This document shows, one piece after another, positions 43,716 to 54,522 of a stretch of DNA of 64,000 nt. The first letter of the stretch is position 1, and each line of letters starts with the position of its first letter. Source of the stretch: Notospermus geniculatus (lineage: Eukaryota > Nemertea > Pilidiophora > Heteronemertea > Lineidae); NCBI GenBank assembly GCA_002633025.1, contig NMRB01003007.1, positions 5,293-69,292 of the forward strand, written 5' to 3'. Position numbers and translations under genes: made by a program. The notes beneath the pieces are model-generated. The model did not search any database, had not been told where the DNA came from, and saw only the letters and a list, made by a program, of their open reading frames with translations.

Positions 43716-43855
43716 TCTACTTGAGATATCAGTTATTCTTACCGAGTTTCAAAGATCTCAACTTGAGATCCAAAAGTAACTTCTTTTACGAGCAAGCGTT
43801 CAAGTGATTTTTATTTCAAGTGGAGACGAATATTTTTCTGTGTGTAATACGTGTA

Positions 43856-44330
43856 TGGCCTGCCTGTATCACCAATCACGAGGCTCTAAAACAGTTCAAA
43901 TCTAACCATCAATCCCAACCAACATATGGCAGGACAAGTAGTTGATACGCAGCGATATACGCCGCCACGAAAATTAACACTGCGATACAGTCAAAATTGG
44001 ACGAATAAAGGAAGAAGGTGTCAGCGATGTTATCATGAACTATCCCGTGCCGGGTCTGACATGATCGGCCGGACGACGTCGATCATGTTGAAACATACGA
44101 CTGAGATTACATCTCCTCTTCCTGTGCTGTCCATGTCCTCGCTTGTCTCATGAACCTACACGAAACTTTCGTGATTCCTGACACGTGCGATCTTACTTGT
44201 TGATAAAGCGAACTTCAGTTTCGACAGGAAGGCTATAGGCCTAATTTAAAAACATACTCTATCCGGTTCATTTGGACATGCGTCTCTCACTATTTTGACA
44301 CCCCTTGCGGTAACGGGCACAGTAACGTGC
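43856..44330. repeat. left edge block of duplicated unit 3 (partner 14200-14662)
   Basis: Begins GGCCTGCCTGTATCACCAAT and follows unit 2 in the same orientation. It provides the empty site for the 967-bp insertion. Confidence 0.65.
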
Positions 44331-44337
44331 GTGCGTG

Positions 44338-44478
44338 GCGATATTAGGGAGTTTTCGCAAAGCCCCCGAAACGCCAACGCGAACGTCCAATCCATTGTTC
44401 GATGCCACGAAGAGAGCACCGAACAAAAGGATAGGCGTTCGCGTTGGCGTTTCGGGGGCTTTGCGAAAACTCCCTATA
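44338..44478. mobile_element. foldback with GGGAGTTTTCGCAAAGCCCC arms
   Basis: A left arm of about 53 bases is inverted exactly at the right end (GGGGCTTTGCGAAAACTCCC). Flanks read TTA and TAT, so a TA target is possible. A second copy with the same arms lies at 62329-62455. Confidence 0.8.
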
Positions 44479-44732
44479 GGCCCCCTTCCCGTCACGTGTA
44501 TGCTTGAAATATCTGCACGTAACTATTTACACCATGGCCAATAATGCCTCGGCTTCGGCCCTGGTAACTTTATTTTTGATAAATAAAAATACATCATCAT
44601 CATCAATCCTTTTTCTTACTAACTGAGACTCCCTGCACTGCACCTGTTAATAGTTGTTTTCAGAACCAGAAGTAGGACTCTCAAGAGCAACACTTTTGGT
44701 GCAAACATACATGTATGCATACTGCACAAGAC

Positions 44733-46314
44733 TAAAGCCTTAAATCTCACGAGCCTTTTTTCGATGAAAAAAGCGATGGCTTGTGGGACATCATCAGACA
44801 CAAACTCTTCATGATCCATAGACCTTTGCAACAAAGATGGTGGCCTACCCACATGAAGTCGTGGCCATTCATTATCCAAGCATGATACGACACGACCAAA
44901 TGCATCCTCTCAGACAATTACCTAAACTTTTGTGCCCGTGGCCGCTTGACCAGCTTAGCGTGCAAGCGGCCATTGAATGGTAGTAAGATTCTGACGTCAT
45001 ATGGTGAGAAAGGTCAGATCGCCATCTTTGTTGGAAATGTCTTTTTAAGTACAGGTCGTTTGGACCCTGCCTTTTGCACTTAACGATGACTAAGGATTTT
45101 CCTACCTGGATTTGCTGCATTCGACTTCATCAGGTGATAAAAGTCAATGTCAGTTAGTATAGCCATGCGACTCGGACCGTTCACCGACAATAGGGTTATT
45201 CGTCTGTCTGCGCCTTGGGATTAACGTAGATTTAGGCGACAGGGATCCTCTTGGTACATATTGGGGATCATAACTACGATGGAGGGCATAACCGAGTCCA
45301 AAATGGAAGCTTTTTGTCTGGGACCTGGGGTCCACATTCATTAAACTACTTACATGTAAGTCTAAGTGTGACACTTATCCTTTGTTGAACACAAAAGATA
45401 AGTACATGTATCACACTCTGACTTAAGTATGTTTATGAATACGGACCCTGATTCATGAAGCCCTCGCTTCTTTGCAAAGACGGAAATCCAGATAAGGAAG
45501 TACATCAAACTACTCTAAATTCCCACTTACCTGTCTCATTTCTGAACTCGGAAAAAATGACCATATCCCAAGTTGAAGATATTGGGGTAGGGTAAGGTCA
45601 GAAACAGTAATGTCCTGTCCACTAATACTTGTCCCACTACAGAGCCTGGCAAAGAGTGACAGCGTGGGATATATTCAACTTCACAGAAAAAAAAATCAAC
45701 TCGAGTGGAGACTCAGAGTCTCACTTTAGGGACAAAATGGTTCGAAACACTTTTTGACTCAAAATGAAACAGAAAATATTTCGGCGTGAGACAATAACAA
45801 CTCGGCCTAAAATATTTTCTCTCAGATCGAGACCGTCAGTATCTCAACCCGAAATATTTTCCCTCGGAACGAGGTGTCATTGTCTCGGGCCGAAATATTT
45901 TCTGTTTCATTTTGAGTCAAAAAGTGTTTCGAACCATTTTGTCCCTAAAGTGAGACTGAGTCTCCACTCGAGTTGATTTTTTTTCTGTGTTACGATTTGG
46001 TCATTTTTTTCCAGTTCAGGAATCGGACAGGTAAGTGGGAATTTAGAGTACATGTATATACTCGATGAATTTTTCAATTCATTATCGCATATAAACGTCA
46101 AGGGTTAAAAACATCCTTCTATAAAGCAATTATTTCTAGAGAATTCGGCACCGATTTTGGAACGATAGCGGGATTCCTTCCAGAGCTGCGCACGCCATCA
46201 CCGTGAGTGCCAAAGACTTTTGGTTCTCATGGGAAAAGACCTTTGCACGAAAACATTTTGGTATTTAATTTTCGAAAAACAACGTTTGTTTAATTAAAAG
46301 ATGAACATTACTGT
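44733..46314. repeat. downstream block of unit 3 (partner 18215-20310)
   Basis: Same order as unit 2: AGCCTTAAATCTCACGAGCC, AAGGATTTTCCTACCTGG, ACACTTATCCTTTGTTGAAC, GATGAATTTTTCAATTCATT, GGTTCTCATGGGAAAAGACC. It lacks the three unit-2 insertions. No gene apart from the 3' flank of exon B3. Confidence 0.65.
45683..45992. mobile_element. CACAGAAA-family foldback (310 bp)
   Basis: CACAGAAAAAAAAATCAACT and CTCGAGTGGAGACTCAG are inverted at the right end (AGTTGATTTTTTTTCTGTG), with ATTTTGTCCCTAAAGTGAGA arms. The inner arms GAAACAGAAAATATTTCGGC also pair. Absent from unit 2 near 20100. Confidence 0.75.
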
Positions 46315-47346
46315 CTACTGTTGAGAGCAAACGTCCATAAATTTAAAACCTTTGTTTCTGTGATATTTGGGCTTGTACATGTAAGAGAAAAGCATTATTA
46401 TTTTGCCATTCGGCGCAAATTCGATTCTATATGTGTACAAATCAAATATCTTTTCTCGGTTCAGAGTATATGAAAGTGTCATCGGTTTCAAAGAACTATT
46501 CGTGAACAAGGGTCTTGTCGTCTTACACCTCATATCGTAACCGAAAAATAGCATTTTGTACCAGCGCGCGTAGTTCTTTTTATGTATATATTCGTTATGC
46601 CAGTACTGAAAAAATCTTTGGTGGTGTCGACTCCATACTGAACCACTAAGGGGTCCATAAATACCGGTATGTGATGTTTTTGTCCTAACTATCTGACCGA
46701 CATATCCGTTTTTCGAACGAAAAAGAAAGAAACCGGGTTTTTTTGTATCACAGTCAAGGATGACGTCATTGTCAACGGTTAACACTCGATGAAAAAAGGC
46801 AACACATGGATGTGGGAGTTTGAGTTGCACTGAATTTGACAACACGACCGATTTACTTGTGTTCACGAATGACATCGTGTAGACAGTCGCTGTTCCACTT
46901 TTTGGATAATTAAACACACACGTAAACATGATTTTGTCTTTATGAAGTTCGGGGGCCCATAATGATGGTGATCGCCGAGAACAACGATCAAATTTTGGTA
47001 GCTTCATCGTAAACATGACTGATTGATTAAACATATTGAGAAATTGATATGCTGTATTTCCTATGTACCGAAGGGTGTTAAAAACTAAAAAACGTCTATT
47101 ATATAAACCCTGACGTCTTTCTAAAGTATATGAAGATGTATATTTCACCAAATGTAAAAGTTTCAAAGAGTTATTTTCAAGATTGTAGACTCTGACAGTG
47201 TTCAGGGATAAACCGCCGTTCGTAGTTATGAGTAAATATCCTGAATGCGCGTCATACCACCAGTAATCCCGTGTACTGTGAAATATAAAGGGCGGTGTAA
47301 GCGAAGCCCTCGCAGTTCGTTTGTATAACAACATATTTTCCAGTTT
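46315..47346 (-). CDS. exon B of gene copy 3: uncharacterised basic protein
   Basis: An open frame of 343 codons in phase 0 straight after an in-frame TAG at the acceptor (CTGTTGCATTAG). The first ATG is at 47334 (339 residues). Landmarks as in B1: TARASLTPPF, WWYDAHSGYLLITTNGG, NTVRVYNLENNSLKLL, FLVFNTLRYIGNTAYQFL, ELHKDKIMFTCVFNYPKSG, NGYVGQIVRTKTSH, FFGYDMRCKTTRPLFTNSSL, the end FMDVCSQQ. It has small in-frame length changes against B1, such as an extra KPG and IYG, and no inactivating change. It is the only intact B on the minus strand. Confidence 0.75.
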   Translation of the reverse strand, partial: KLENMLLYKRTARASLTPPFIFHSTRDYWWYDAHSGYLLITTNGGLSLNTVRVYNLENNSLKLLHLVKYTSSYTLERRQGLYNRRFLVFNTLRYIGNTAYQFLNMFNQSVMFTMKLPKFDRCSRRSPSLWAPELHKDKIMFTCVFNYPKSGTATVYTMSFVNTSKSVVLSNSVQLKLPHPCVAFFHRVLTVDNDVILDCDTKKPGFFLFRSKNGYVGQIVRTKTSHTGIYGPLSGSVWSRHHQRFFQYWHNEYIHKKNYARWYKMLFFGYDMRCKTTRPLFTNSSLKPMTLSYTLNREKIFDLYTYRIEFAPNGKIIMLFSYMYKPKYHRNKGFKFMDVCSQQ

Positions 47347-49492
47347 CTAATGCAACAGAACGGTAACATGTTACACACAAAAAAACGCAGTATCATAAAT
47401 TAAGTCTTGCATGCACCAAAAAACATGATAAACTAGAAATTGACCTGTCAGTCAATTTGAAGACCGCCCTCGGAAATTGGGAATTTAGACAGAGTTCACT
47501 AATAACGAAATAATTAGTTATCCAGTAGACATGTGTAAATGATGAATGTAAAAGAATTAGGTCAATATGTTAACCCATTCAGAACTTATGACCAAAAACG
47601 TCAAAGTATTAATATCTCAGCAACGCCACCGATTATTTTAGTTTTGCGCCGAACGTTTTGTAGGTACATGTACATCCTAGTACTAATGCACTGCGAAGGA
47701 ATTTAAAAATATATATTAATCCATAGGGCTCAAATGCAGTAAAAAACAATTTTCACAAAGCGATCGCAGCGCCCCCTTTTATCTTAATTCGTGCTGAGGC
47801 ATAATGGGACATCACCATGCACCAACATCCAATCAAATTCCGACCTCATTAAAATTTGTCTAGAATTTAAAAATTCACCAAAAATCAGGTTTACTTATCA
47901 GATGTTACCCGGACATGCCAGAATCTAATCAGTTCCAGTCCTTAGTGTGCGTACATCTGCAAGTTCTGAAAGTTTCTTGATGATACGTGGTCTATTTCGT
48001 GAGTTATCGTCCGGAAACCAAACATTGGCTAGAGGAACAGAGAGAGAGAGAATTCCAGTAAAACCAAGAAAGACCGCCCCACCTAGTGAGGGCGGTCCTC
48101 ACAGGAGCCAATGAGCTATAAAAAATCACTACCCAGATGCCCTTCTGGGTAGTGACTCACTCCAGGTGAGGGAAGGATTCATTCTAGCTATTTCAAGTCC
48201 AGGAAACTCCGAAACAATATTAATGTAAGAGCAAGACAATCTCAACTTTGGGGGGGGGCATCTGCTACTTGACTCTGCTTAAAGCGATGTGTTAGCCAAA
48301 AAATTTGAATGCAAAAGGGGACGAATCTTTGTTTACAAACACTCATTTCCTGCATTCTGATTGGCTGTGAGGGCAATGTTTACAAACATCATCCTTCTGT
48401 TTACAAAACGACTGTCGATTCGCTTTAACTGCTCAACGGTTAAAAATTTTGTTCATGTTAGTTTTTTGTGCATGAACTTCGCCCCGTGCTTCCCCTGGCA
48501 CAGCTGATGACCCCCTTATGCACTCACTGCAGTAGGCTCACAGGTAACATTAACCAGACTTTGCTGGTGTCCACGCTCCACACACTGGTTTATGGGGGTT
48601 TATATCAGCAAGAATTAGACGTTGCAAGAATACGGAGTAAGAAATCAAACGGTAAACGATAACTTTACATGATTACATGATTGGGCTACAATCCTTGTTG
48701 AGTCAAGATGAGTGTACATTATGCTAAGCAGTAAGCTGATTTCCTGGACACACTTCTTGCCACATAAGCACCTGAATAGTACGCCGGCCACTATGAAATT
48801 TTAAACTTTTGTCGGCATCGTGTGTTAATGGCTGGCATCTATGCTAATCATACCCTTATAAGATGGGGTGAAATTTAAGGGTGGATGTCACCCTCACATT
48901 GGTGGTTAAAGGTCATTATCTAGCTTCAACTGCATAACGGCAAGGAAACAGCCTACTTCCCATTTTGTTATGAATTAGGCAGAGAAGGAAAACAATAGGA
49001 TTACGCAATATCAACATCTTAGATCTCTTATCTAGACCCCTCTGAAACGCGTTTCAGAGGGGTCAAATGGGTCGGTGGAGCCTAAGGGATGTATAAATGT
49101 AATGCATGTTTTTTTGTAGATTTAGGTAATTGTAAATGGCGTTATGAAACTAGTGGAAACAACACTGCTTCTTTGGTTACGAGGCACCATATTTCTATCT
49201 CTTGGTAATACATTTACAGGTGTAAATCCAATCGTTCAAAAGTTAGCTGTACATCGGTTCCCATTCTCCTGTACAAAGCTCAGTTCTTGGGTCCAATGAT
49301 AAAGTCAGTTCCAAAAATTCAATCGGCCGTAACTTCCGTCAAAATTAAAATTTAACAGTGGCATCCACCCTAATCTTATTCAGTAGCCAGTATTTTACAG
49401 TTCTGGAGTGGATGCCATCCATTAACAGAAAATGTCGACTAATTTTTTTCCAGATGCTTTTTGGAGGTTTGTTGGCCGGCCTACTAGAATTG
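47347..49492 (-). other. interval between exons A3 and B3
   Basis: Sequence conserved before exon B (47347-47430) and the displaced 3' UTR of A3 (about 48720-48770, GCTAAGCAGTAAGCTGATTTCC) frame mostly unique DNA. The segment 48775-49490 separates the A3 stop from its conserved UTR, so it is probably an insertion. It includes a fragment (49185-49350) related to the 18475-19243 palindrome family. No further exon is seen. Confidence 0.5.
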
Positions 49493-50524
49493 CTACATGT
49501 ATATGTAATTTGTGCCTGCTGAATAAATATACACTTCGTACAGTACTCCCATTCCAGTTCCTAACTTTCGAATAATTTCATACACGTCGCCGGATGCGTC
49601 ATATCCCAAATCATCACGGTTATCCACATGGTGTACCTTTAAAAAATATTTCGTAAGGAATCTCCCCGTGTCCCCGTAATACAGTCTGTTGCTTCCGATT
49701 ATCGGATTAATATCAAAGCCTATAAATGTCTCCAAGTCGTCGTCTGAGGATGAGTATCTAATAGGCGAACCCGGATAACCTTTCATTTGTATACACCATT
49801 TCACACCATGGAACTTGTGTTTTAGAACAAAACGTTCAAAATAAACTCGAGCTGCCTTTCTTTGGAATAGACTTATCATGAAGAAACCTCTTTTTTTATC
49901 CAACGTCATGAACGTAAAGCATAGAAAGAAATTCGAAATCATCGTTAAAGTAGCGTCTCCTGCACAATATTGAAGAGACAACCGCACACCGTTCTTTAAA
50001 CATATTTGTCCGGCTCGGTCTGCCACGTCATACATATAGGTGACAGCTTCAGACACTGTCATCTTTCGATCTTTCCACTTTATTAATTGCACCAATGCAT
50101 ATTTTCCCCAAATACATAATTCAACCTCACCTTTCTTGAGAAAATCCCCAAAGTTTTTCCCCAGGAAGTTTCTGATATATGACTTTTCCCTGTCGCTAAT
50201 GTACATGTATAATGAACCATAAAACTTCTCCGTGCTGAGGTCAAAGACTGAAATATTTCGCGTTGAGGTTGATAACAAAAAAACAAAATTTTGATACCTG
50301 TGCAACATCGTGTAAAAATCGTTCACGTAGGAAAACCATATATTGCGCGTTAAGGTATACTGAAGTTTTGTTTTGTTGAACTCAAACACCAGAAAATTAG
50401 CCTTCGACACAGCAAGAATACAACATTTCCGGTCATCAAATGCATGGACATAGGAGTACTTATTACCCGGTATTGGCGGTACAATGCGAGCCTTATTTGT
50501 TACGTTCATCCAAAAGATTCTTGG
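49493..50524 (-). CDS. exon A of gene copy 3: uncharacterised possible beta-propeller-like protein
   Basis: An open frame of 343 codons in phase 0 after an in-frame TAG (acceptor candidate CTTCATAG). The first ATG is at 50509 (338 residues). It is the most divergent of the A copies, with in-frame extra residues (MYI, SEA and MTL insertions) and no stop. Landmarks: KARIVPPIPGNKYSYV, FDDRKCCILAVSKANFLVFE, YMYDVADRAGQICLKNGVRL, FIGFDINPIIGSNRLYYGDT, YDASGDVYEIIRKLGTGMG. Length changes in multiples of three argue for selection on the frame. Confidence 0.78.
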   Translation of the reverse strand, partial: PRIFWMNVTNKARIVPPIPGNKYSYVHAFDDRKCCILAVSKANFLVFEFNKTKLQYTLTRNIWFSYVNDFYTMLHRYQNFVFLLSTSTRNISVFDLSTEKFYGSLYMYISDREKSYIRNFLGKNFGDFLKKGEVELCIWGKYALVQLIKWKDRKMTVSEAVTYMYDVADRAGQICLKNGVRLSLQYCAGDATLTMISNFFLCFTFMTLDKKRGFFMISLFQRKAARVYFERFVLKHKFHGVKWCIQMKGYPGSPIRYSSSDDDLETFIGFDINPIIGSNRLYYGDTGRFLTKYFLKVHHVDNRDDLGYDASGDVYEIIRKLGTGMGVLYEVYIYSAGTNYIYM

Positions 50525-51130
50525 CTATGAAGATGAATGTTTTCTTAAGTGAAATCTCAAGTCAAGTTCGCTGTGCAGGTGAAGGCAAAGCTGCAGTAAC
50601 ATACATGTACGTGTACGTACGTACGATGATGTGCGTTCTGCAACAGCTGCTGTTTGTTGTTCTTCATTTCAATAGTATGCTAATTGTAGTACTTTGTGAT
50701 TTTTTACGCCGGTGTAACGGTACAGATTGTCCCCCTGTAAAAAGTGTCCACTTCTATTGTTGAATGACGGAATAAGCGGCATGACTATGGAAAACCAATC
50801 CCCAGAGATTAGAATGTAACAATAGGATCTTTTGTTCCTGGGACAGTTTTTCCTGGGGACATTCTTTCCCTTTACACCGGCTTATCGATTCAAGCAAATA
50901 TTCAAGCTGCTTTCGCCATGTTGATTTCTTTGCATATTTCCTCAAGCTGCTATCCACCCAGACACCCAGCACGTAAATCACTGAAGAATAGATCTACCTA
51001 AGAACAACCAAAAGTCCAAACGGAAGACCCCAAAACACATGGATAGTAAAAATAAAGGGCCGATTTCACAAAGGGTGTTTAAGACTAGGGCCGTATGCAG
51101 AGTCACACTTTAGCGTGAAGTGTACTCTTA

Positions 51131-51248
51131 CGGCCGTATGCACGGGTCGCACTTTAGCCTAAAGTATAGCTTAAGTTAGACTTTCTCAATGCTTGAAGCA
51201 TTGAGAAAAGTCAGACTTTAATGAAAGTGTGACCCGTGCATACGGCCC
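51131..51248. mobile_element. GGCCGTATGCACGGGTC foldback
   Basis: Inverted ends GGCCGTATGCACGGGTCGCA and GTGACCCGTGCATACGGCC, plus a perfect inner hairpin CTCAATGCTTGAAGCATTGAG. A partial extra arm (51245-51300) follows. Confidence 0.75.
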
Positions 51249-51332
51249 TTTGCTTGAAGCATTGAGAAAAGTTGGACTTTAATGAAAGTGTGGCTGAAGT
51301 CTATGGCAGGCGAGGTGGGACATTATTCATAT

Positions 51333-51760
51333 TATATGACCAACACAAATTCATTTTATGACCATCATTAAATCGATTTTATGCCCATCATTAAATCGAC
51401 CAATCACAGACGCGGAATTAGTGCTACCACATATTCATTTTATGACCATCATTAAATCAATTTGATGCCCATCATTAAATCGACCAATCACAGATGCGGA
51501 ATTAGTGTTAGCACATATTCATTTTATGACCATCATTAAATCAATTTGATGCCCATCATTAAATCGACCAATCACAGACACGGAATTAGTGCTATCACAT
51601 ATTCATTTTATGACCATCATTAAATCGATTTAATGACCCATCACAAAATGATGGTCATTAAATAAGAATATGTGCTAGCATTTATTCCTTGTCTGTGATT
51701 GGCTGATTTTATGATAGTCATTAAATCGATTTAATGATGGTCATAAAATGAATATGTGCT
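51333..51760. repeat. tandem repeat with TTTATGACCATCATTAAATC
   Basis: Four direct copies of about 95 bases (ATTCATTTTATGACCATCAT, then AAATCGACCAATCACAGACG and CGGAATTAGTGCTA), ending with inverted copies (GATGGTCATAAAATGAATAT). It lies immediately beside exon C3 on its intron side. Confidence 0.8.
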
Positions 51761-51775
51761 TTAAATACAACCTAC

Positions 51776-52034
51776 CCTAATCTGAAACATCCGACTCCCC
51801 TTTGAAAGTCTTGCTTCATCCTGCGTAAGACATATTCCTTTTTTCCTGTTAAGTTGACACACCAATTTTCGTCCCACTGACAGGATATTAAAAGTAGTAC
51901 AGCCCTGCCAGACGATACACAGGACACTGCAGTACAAAGACGATAGAGATGGCACTGAGCCAAGATCCGGACTGATCAGTGCCTTGTTACTGATTAAGTG
52001 GAGAAAAACTGATCCTTCTTCTTGTTTCATTCTT
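51776..52034 (-). CDS. exon C of gene copy 3 (86 codons)
   Basis: 259 nt, acceptor CACTATCCTTAG, donor AGG then GTAGGT. Encodes KQEEGSVFLHLISNKALISP, LYCSVLCIVWQGCTTFNILS and QLNRKKGICLTQDEARLS. Same phase pattern as C1 and C2. The in-frame ATG corresponding to the possible start is kept (52031). Confidence 0.7.
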
Positions 52035-52084
52035 CTAAGGATAGTGAATGTCGAATGTTATTATGCACCTCAAAGAACCTCAAC

Positions 52085-52145
52085 ATTATTCGACGACTAT
52101 CATGTTCCCTGCTTTGAAAAGCACTTTTTCTTTGCAGGTCGATGC
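52085..52145 (-). CDS. putative exon D of gene copy 3
   Basis: 61 nt after the acceptor TTTTCCAACAG. Donor AAT then GTTGAG. In the phase fitting exon C it reads IDLQRKSAFQSREHDSRRI. The phase-2 end fits C3. The short intron (50 nt) and lack of a known upstream exon keep this tentative. Confidence 0.4.
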
Positions 52146-52930
52146 CTGTTGGAAAATACTAAAATTATTACGAAAAAAAATAAATCAAATGAAATGCTTA
52201 GGTCTATCTTGCAGACATGTACATGTACATACGGTTGTATGTGTTTCCTGGTGCACAGTGCCTCAGTTTCGTTCAAAGTGTATCAAATACATGTATACAT
52301 ACAGTAAGTCCGAATTTTATTGGTCTTGGGCCGAGTTTACAGCAAAGTCCAATATGAGGCCCACAACGGGAGGCACTAGGAAGTGTTCTAGTGTGGTTGA
52401 CAGGTTGGAATTTAAGCCTATTCAGTTTGAAACCAGATTGATCACCTCCTTGGGGCTATATGATTCTTGTTGTTAGATTCTTTTCAGCACATCGTCAGTT
52501 TCTTTCCTTTGTGAAATTGATTGTTTATGCTGTAGTAAGCACTTCGAATGCCCCAATGTACCCCTTTTGCATACTATAATGAGGTATTGGGCTACCCTGG
52601 GAAAGACCAATAAAATTCGGACTTACTGTAAATGTACATGTACCCGGCGTAAAGGCCTCCATACACTGCATGACAACTGTCGAAATGAGTCAGAACAATA
52701 GTCCGTTCGAAAATACTTCATGCAACAACATGTCGAAGTTTTCTGATGTTTTTCGAGAACGGTGCGACACTTCGCTAGATCAATTATTGTCGAACGGACT
52801 ATTGTAGTGACTCATTTCGACATTTTTCATGCAGTGTATGGAGGCCTTTAGACGTAAATGTCGTTATCCTGATTTTACTGACTTTTAATAAAAACTAGGC
52901 CTACCCGTATGAATTGCAATTTATCATGTC
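52146..52930. other. upstream flank of copy 3 with two foldbacks
   Basis: Contains an element bounded by ACAGTAAGTCCGAATTTTAT (52299) and its inverse (ending about 52630) and another bounded by AAAGGCCTCCATACACTGCA (52651) and its inverse (ending 52850). Both are absent from units 1 and 2. No exon is recognised. Confidence 0.6.
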
Positions 52931-53300
52931 TCTCGATCACTATTCCTTTACGACGGTTCAAACGATCGCCGCGTCATACATGTACATGTATCAGTTACTG
53001 GATCTCGCGCTGAGTTTACACCGAGGCACACGCGACACGAACACGCAGGCGAACAAAGGTTTCATGGGGATGAATCCTTGTGAAGCCAACCATGACGCAC
53101 ACAGGCGATTTTTCGAGAGATTTTCTCGGCGACCGGCCTTGCGACCACAGCAGCGACTGAACATATTTTTAGTTTTTGTTGACTCGTTTCATTGGAAGAT
53201 CAGTAATGTCGCGGATGACATCACTGACCGACCTCAAAGGTAATTATCGCATGCGACGTAGTAGCCGCATCGGTAGTCACCCCCCCCCCCCCCTTTTAGT

Positions 53301-53566
53301 NNNNNNNNNNNNNNNNNNNNNNNNNNNNNNNNNNNNNNNNNNNNNNNNNNNNNNNNNNNNNNNNNNNNNNNNNNNNNNNNNNNNNNNNNNNNNNNNNNNN
53401 NNNNNNNNNNNNNNNNNNNNNNNNNNNNNNNNNNNNNNNNNNNNNNNNNNNNNNNNNNNNNNNNNNNNNNNNNNNNNNNNNNNNNNNNNNNNNNNNNNNN
53501 NNNNNNNNNNNNNNNNNNNNNNNNNNNNNNNNNNNNNNNNNNNNNNNNNNNNNNNNNNNNNNNNNN
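53301..53566. other. assembly gap (266 N)
   Basis: A run of N preceded by a poly-C tract. Open frames crossing it are meaningless. Confidence 1.
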
Positions 53567-54297
53567 GGCCACTTGTGACCAAAGCACCAGTGACAGAGCT
53601 GAACAATACCCGCAGTGGACACAAAAGATTTAGGGTCGGCACGTACACTGAAGATTGGTTTTCGAAAACAGTATACCAGGGTGAGCGGATTTAATCTGAA
53701 TGTGAATGACTGGTCGCACAAAGGCCAGTTCCGTGGATTGCCACTAGGGAATGAGCTCAGCTATAGGTAGCCCCCCGCCTAAATCGCTTCACGGCTGGTT
53801 ACGTAGTTTGCGGATAATTATAACAAAGGAAAGTGGAAACGACCAAGCGATTGAAAATTCAACAAAACGAATTTTCAGTCGCTTGCAGACTAGCATTCGG
53901 GCGACGGAAAAAAGACAGTCTCGCCATGCGATTTTTGCCCACAGACGGAATGCGTTCCACGCACCAGCGACCTCGCTTCGAGCGAAGATGCCTCGTTCTT
54001 ATTAGAGTTGTTACCTATTCAGGACTGTCTGTGTCTTCAAACTGTCCGGCAAAATATGACGTAACATTATTCTTGAAATGGGACGCTCTGCATGGCTAGG
54101 CCCATGGTGTCTGTGTCTGTTTCAATAAATCACCTCCTGGCAGCCTATCATCAGTTATCCAAGCTGTAGGCCCTAAGGTGATGTAATGGGTTTCATTCAT
54201 AATTACATTGGTCTAGTTGCCTTCATAAAACCTATAGGCCCTATGGTTTTCCAGGAATGTTGTACTGAATTAAGGGAAGAACATAAGCCCTTGTTAC

Positions 54298-54522
54298 ACT
54301 ACATAAAAAACCCGTGTCGAACCCGGGTTTTTTCTGTCCACACCTGTTAAAAACGCGGTGTAATAATCCCCTCCGAGGTCGAACGGTTTTTGGAGGGTTT
54401 AATTTAGGTCTCCGTCACAAAATTTGAGTAGTGTTGACAGGCACCGGGCCCCAGGAGGGATTTTTCACAGCCGGGCTAGACCCGGGTGTCAAAAACCCCG
54501 GGTATTTCAATGTAGTGTAGCC
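54298..54522. mobile_element. foldback with ACACTACAT ends
   Basis: ACACTACATAAAAAACCCG on the left is opposite GGGTATTTCAATGTAGTGTA on the right, with CCCGGGTTTTT / AAAAACCCCGGG inside. Nested in the 2.1-kb element. Confidence 0.6.

Larger units (their letters stand above)
42268..43844. mobile_element. CACAGAAA-family element with nested insertions
   Basis: The left end CACATAGAAAAATATTCGTC then CCACTTGAGAT is inverted at the right end (CAAGTGGAGACGAATA then TTTTTCTGTGTG). Unit 3 continues without it after TGGAGTTCTT. It contains the TTAA MITE copy 2, the AACCCAACAGTCGGGTTG repeats and a CACTGTTAGAAA foldback. Confidence 0.65.
50525..51775 (-). other. intron between exons C3 and A3
   Basis: The exon-proximal 110 bases match the other copies. 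The remainder holds a foldback around 50715-50885 (GCCGGTGTAA ends), a GGGCCGTATGCACGGGTCGC hairpin and a tandem repeat, listed separately. Confidence 0.5.

Noticed and set aside
51333-51760. CRISPR-like repeat array
   Set aside because: Units of about 95 bases are continuous tandem repeats without unique spacers, in a eukaryotic context with no cas genes.
53176-53721. Long frames around 53.2-53.7 kb
   Set aside because: They are created by the run of N.
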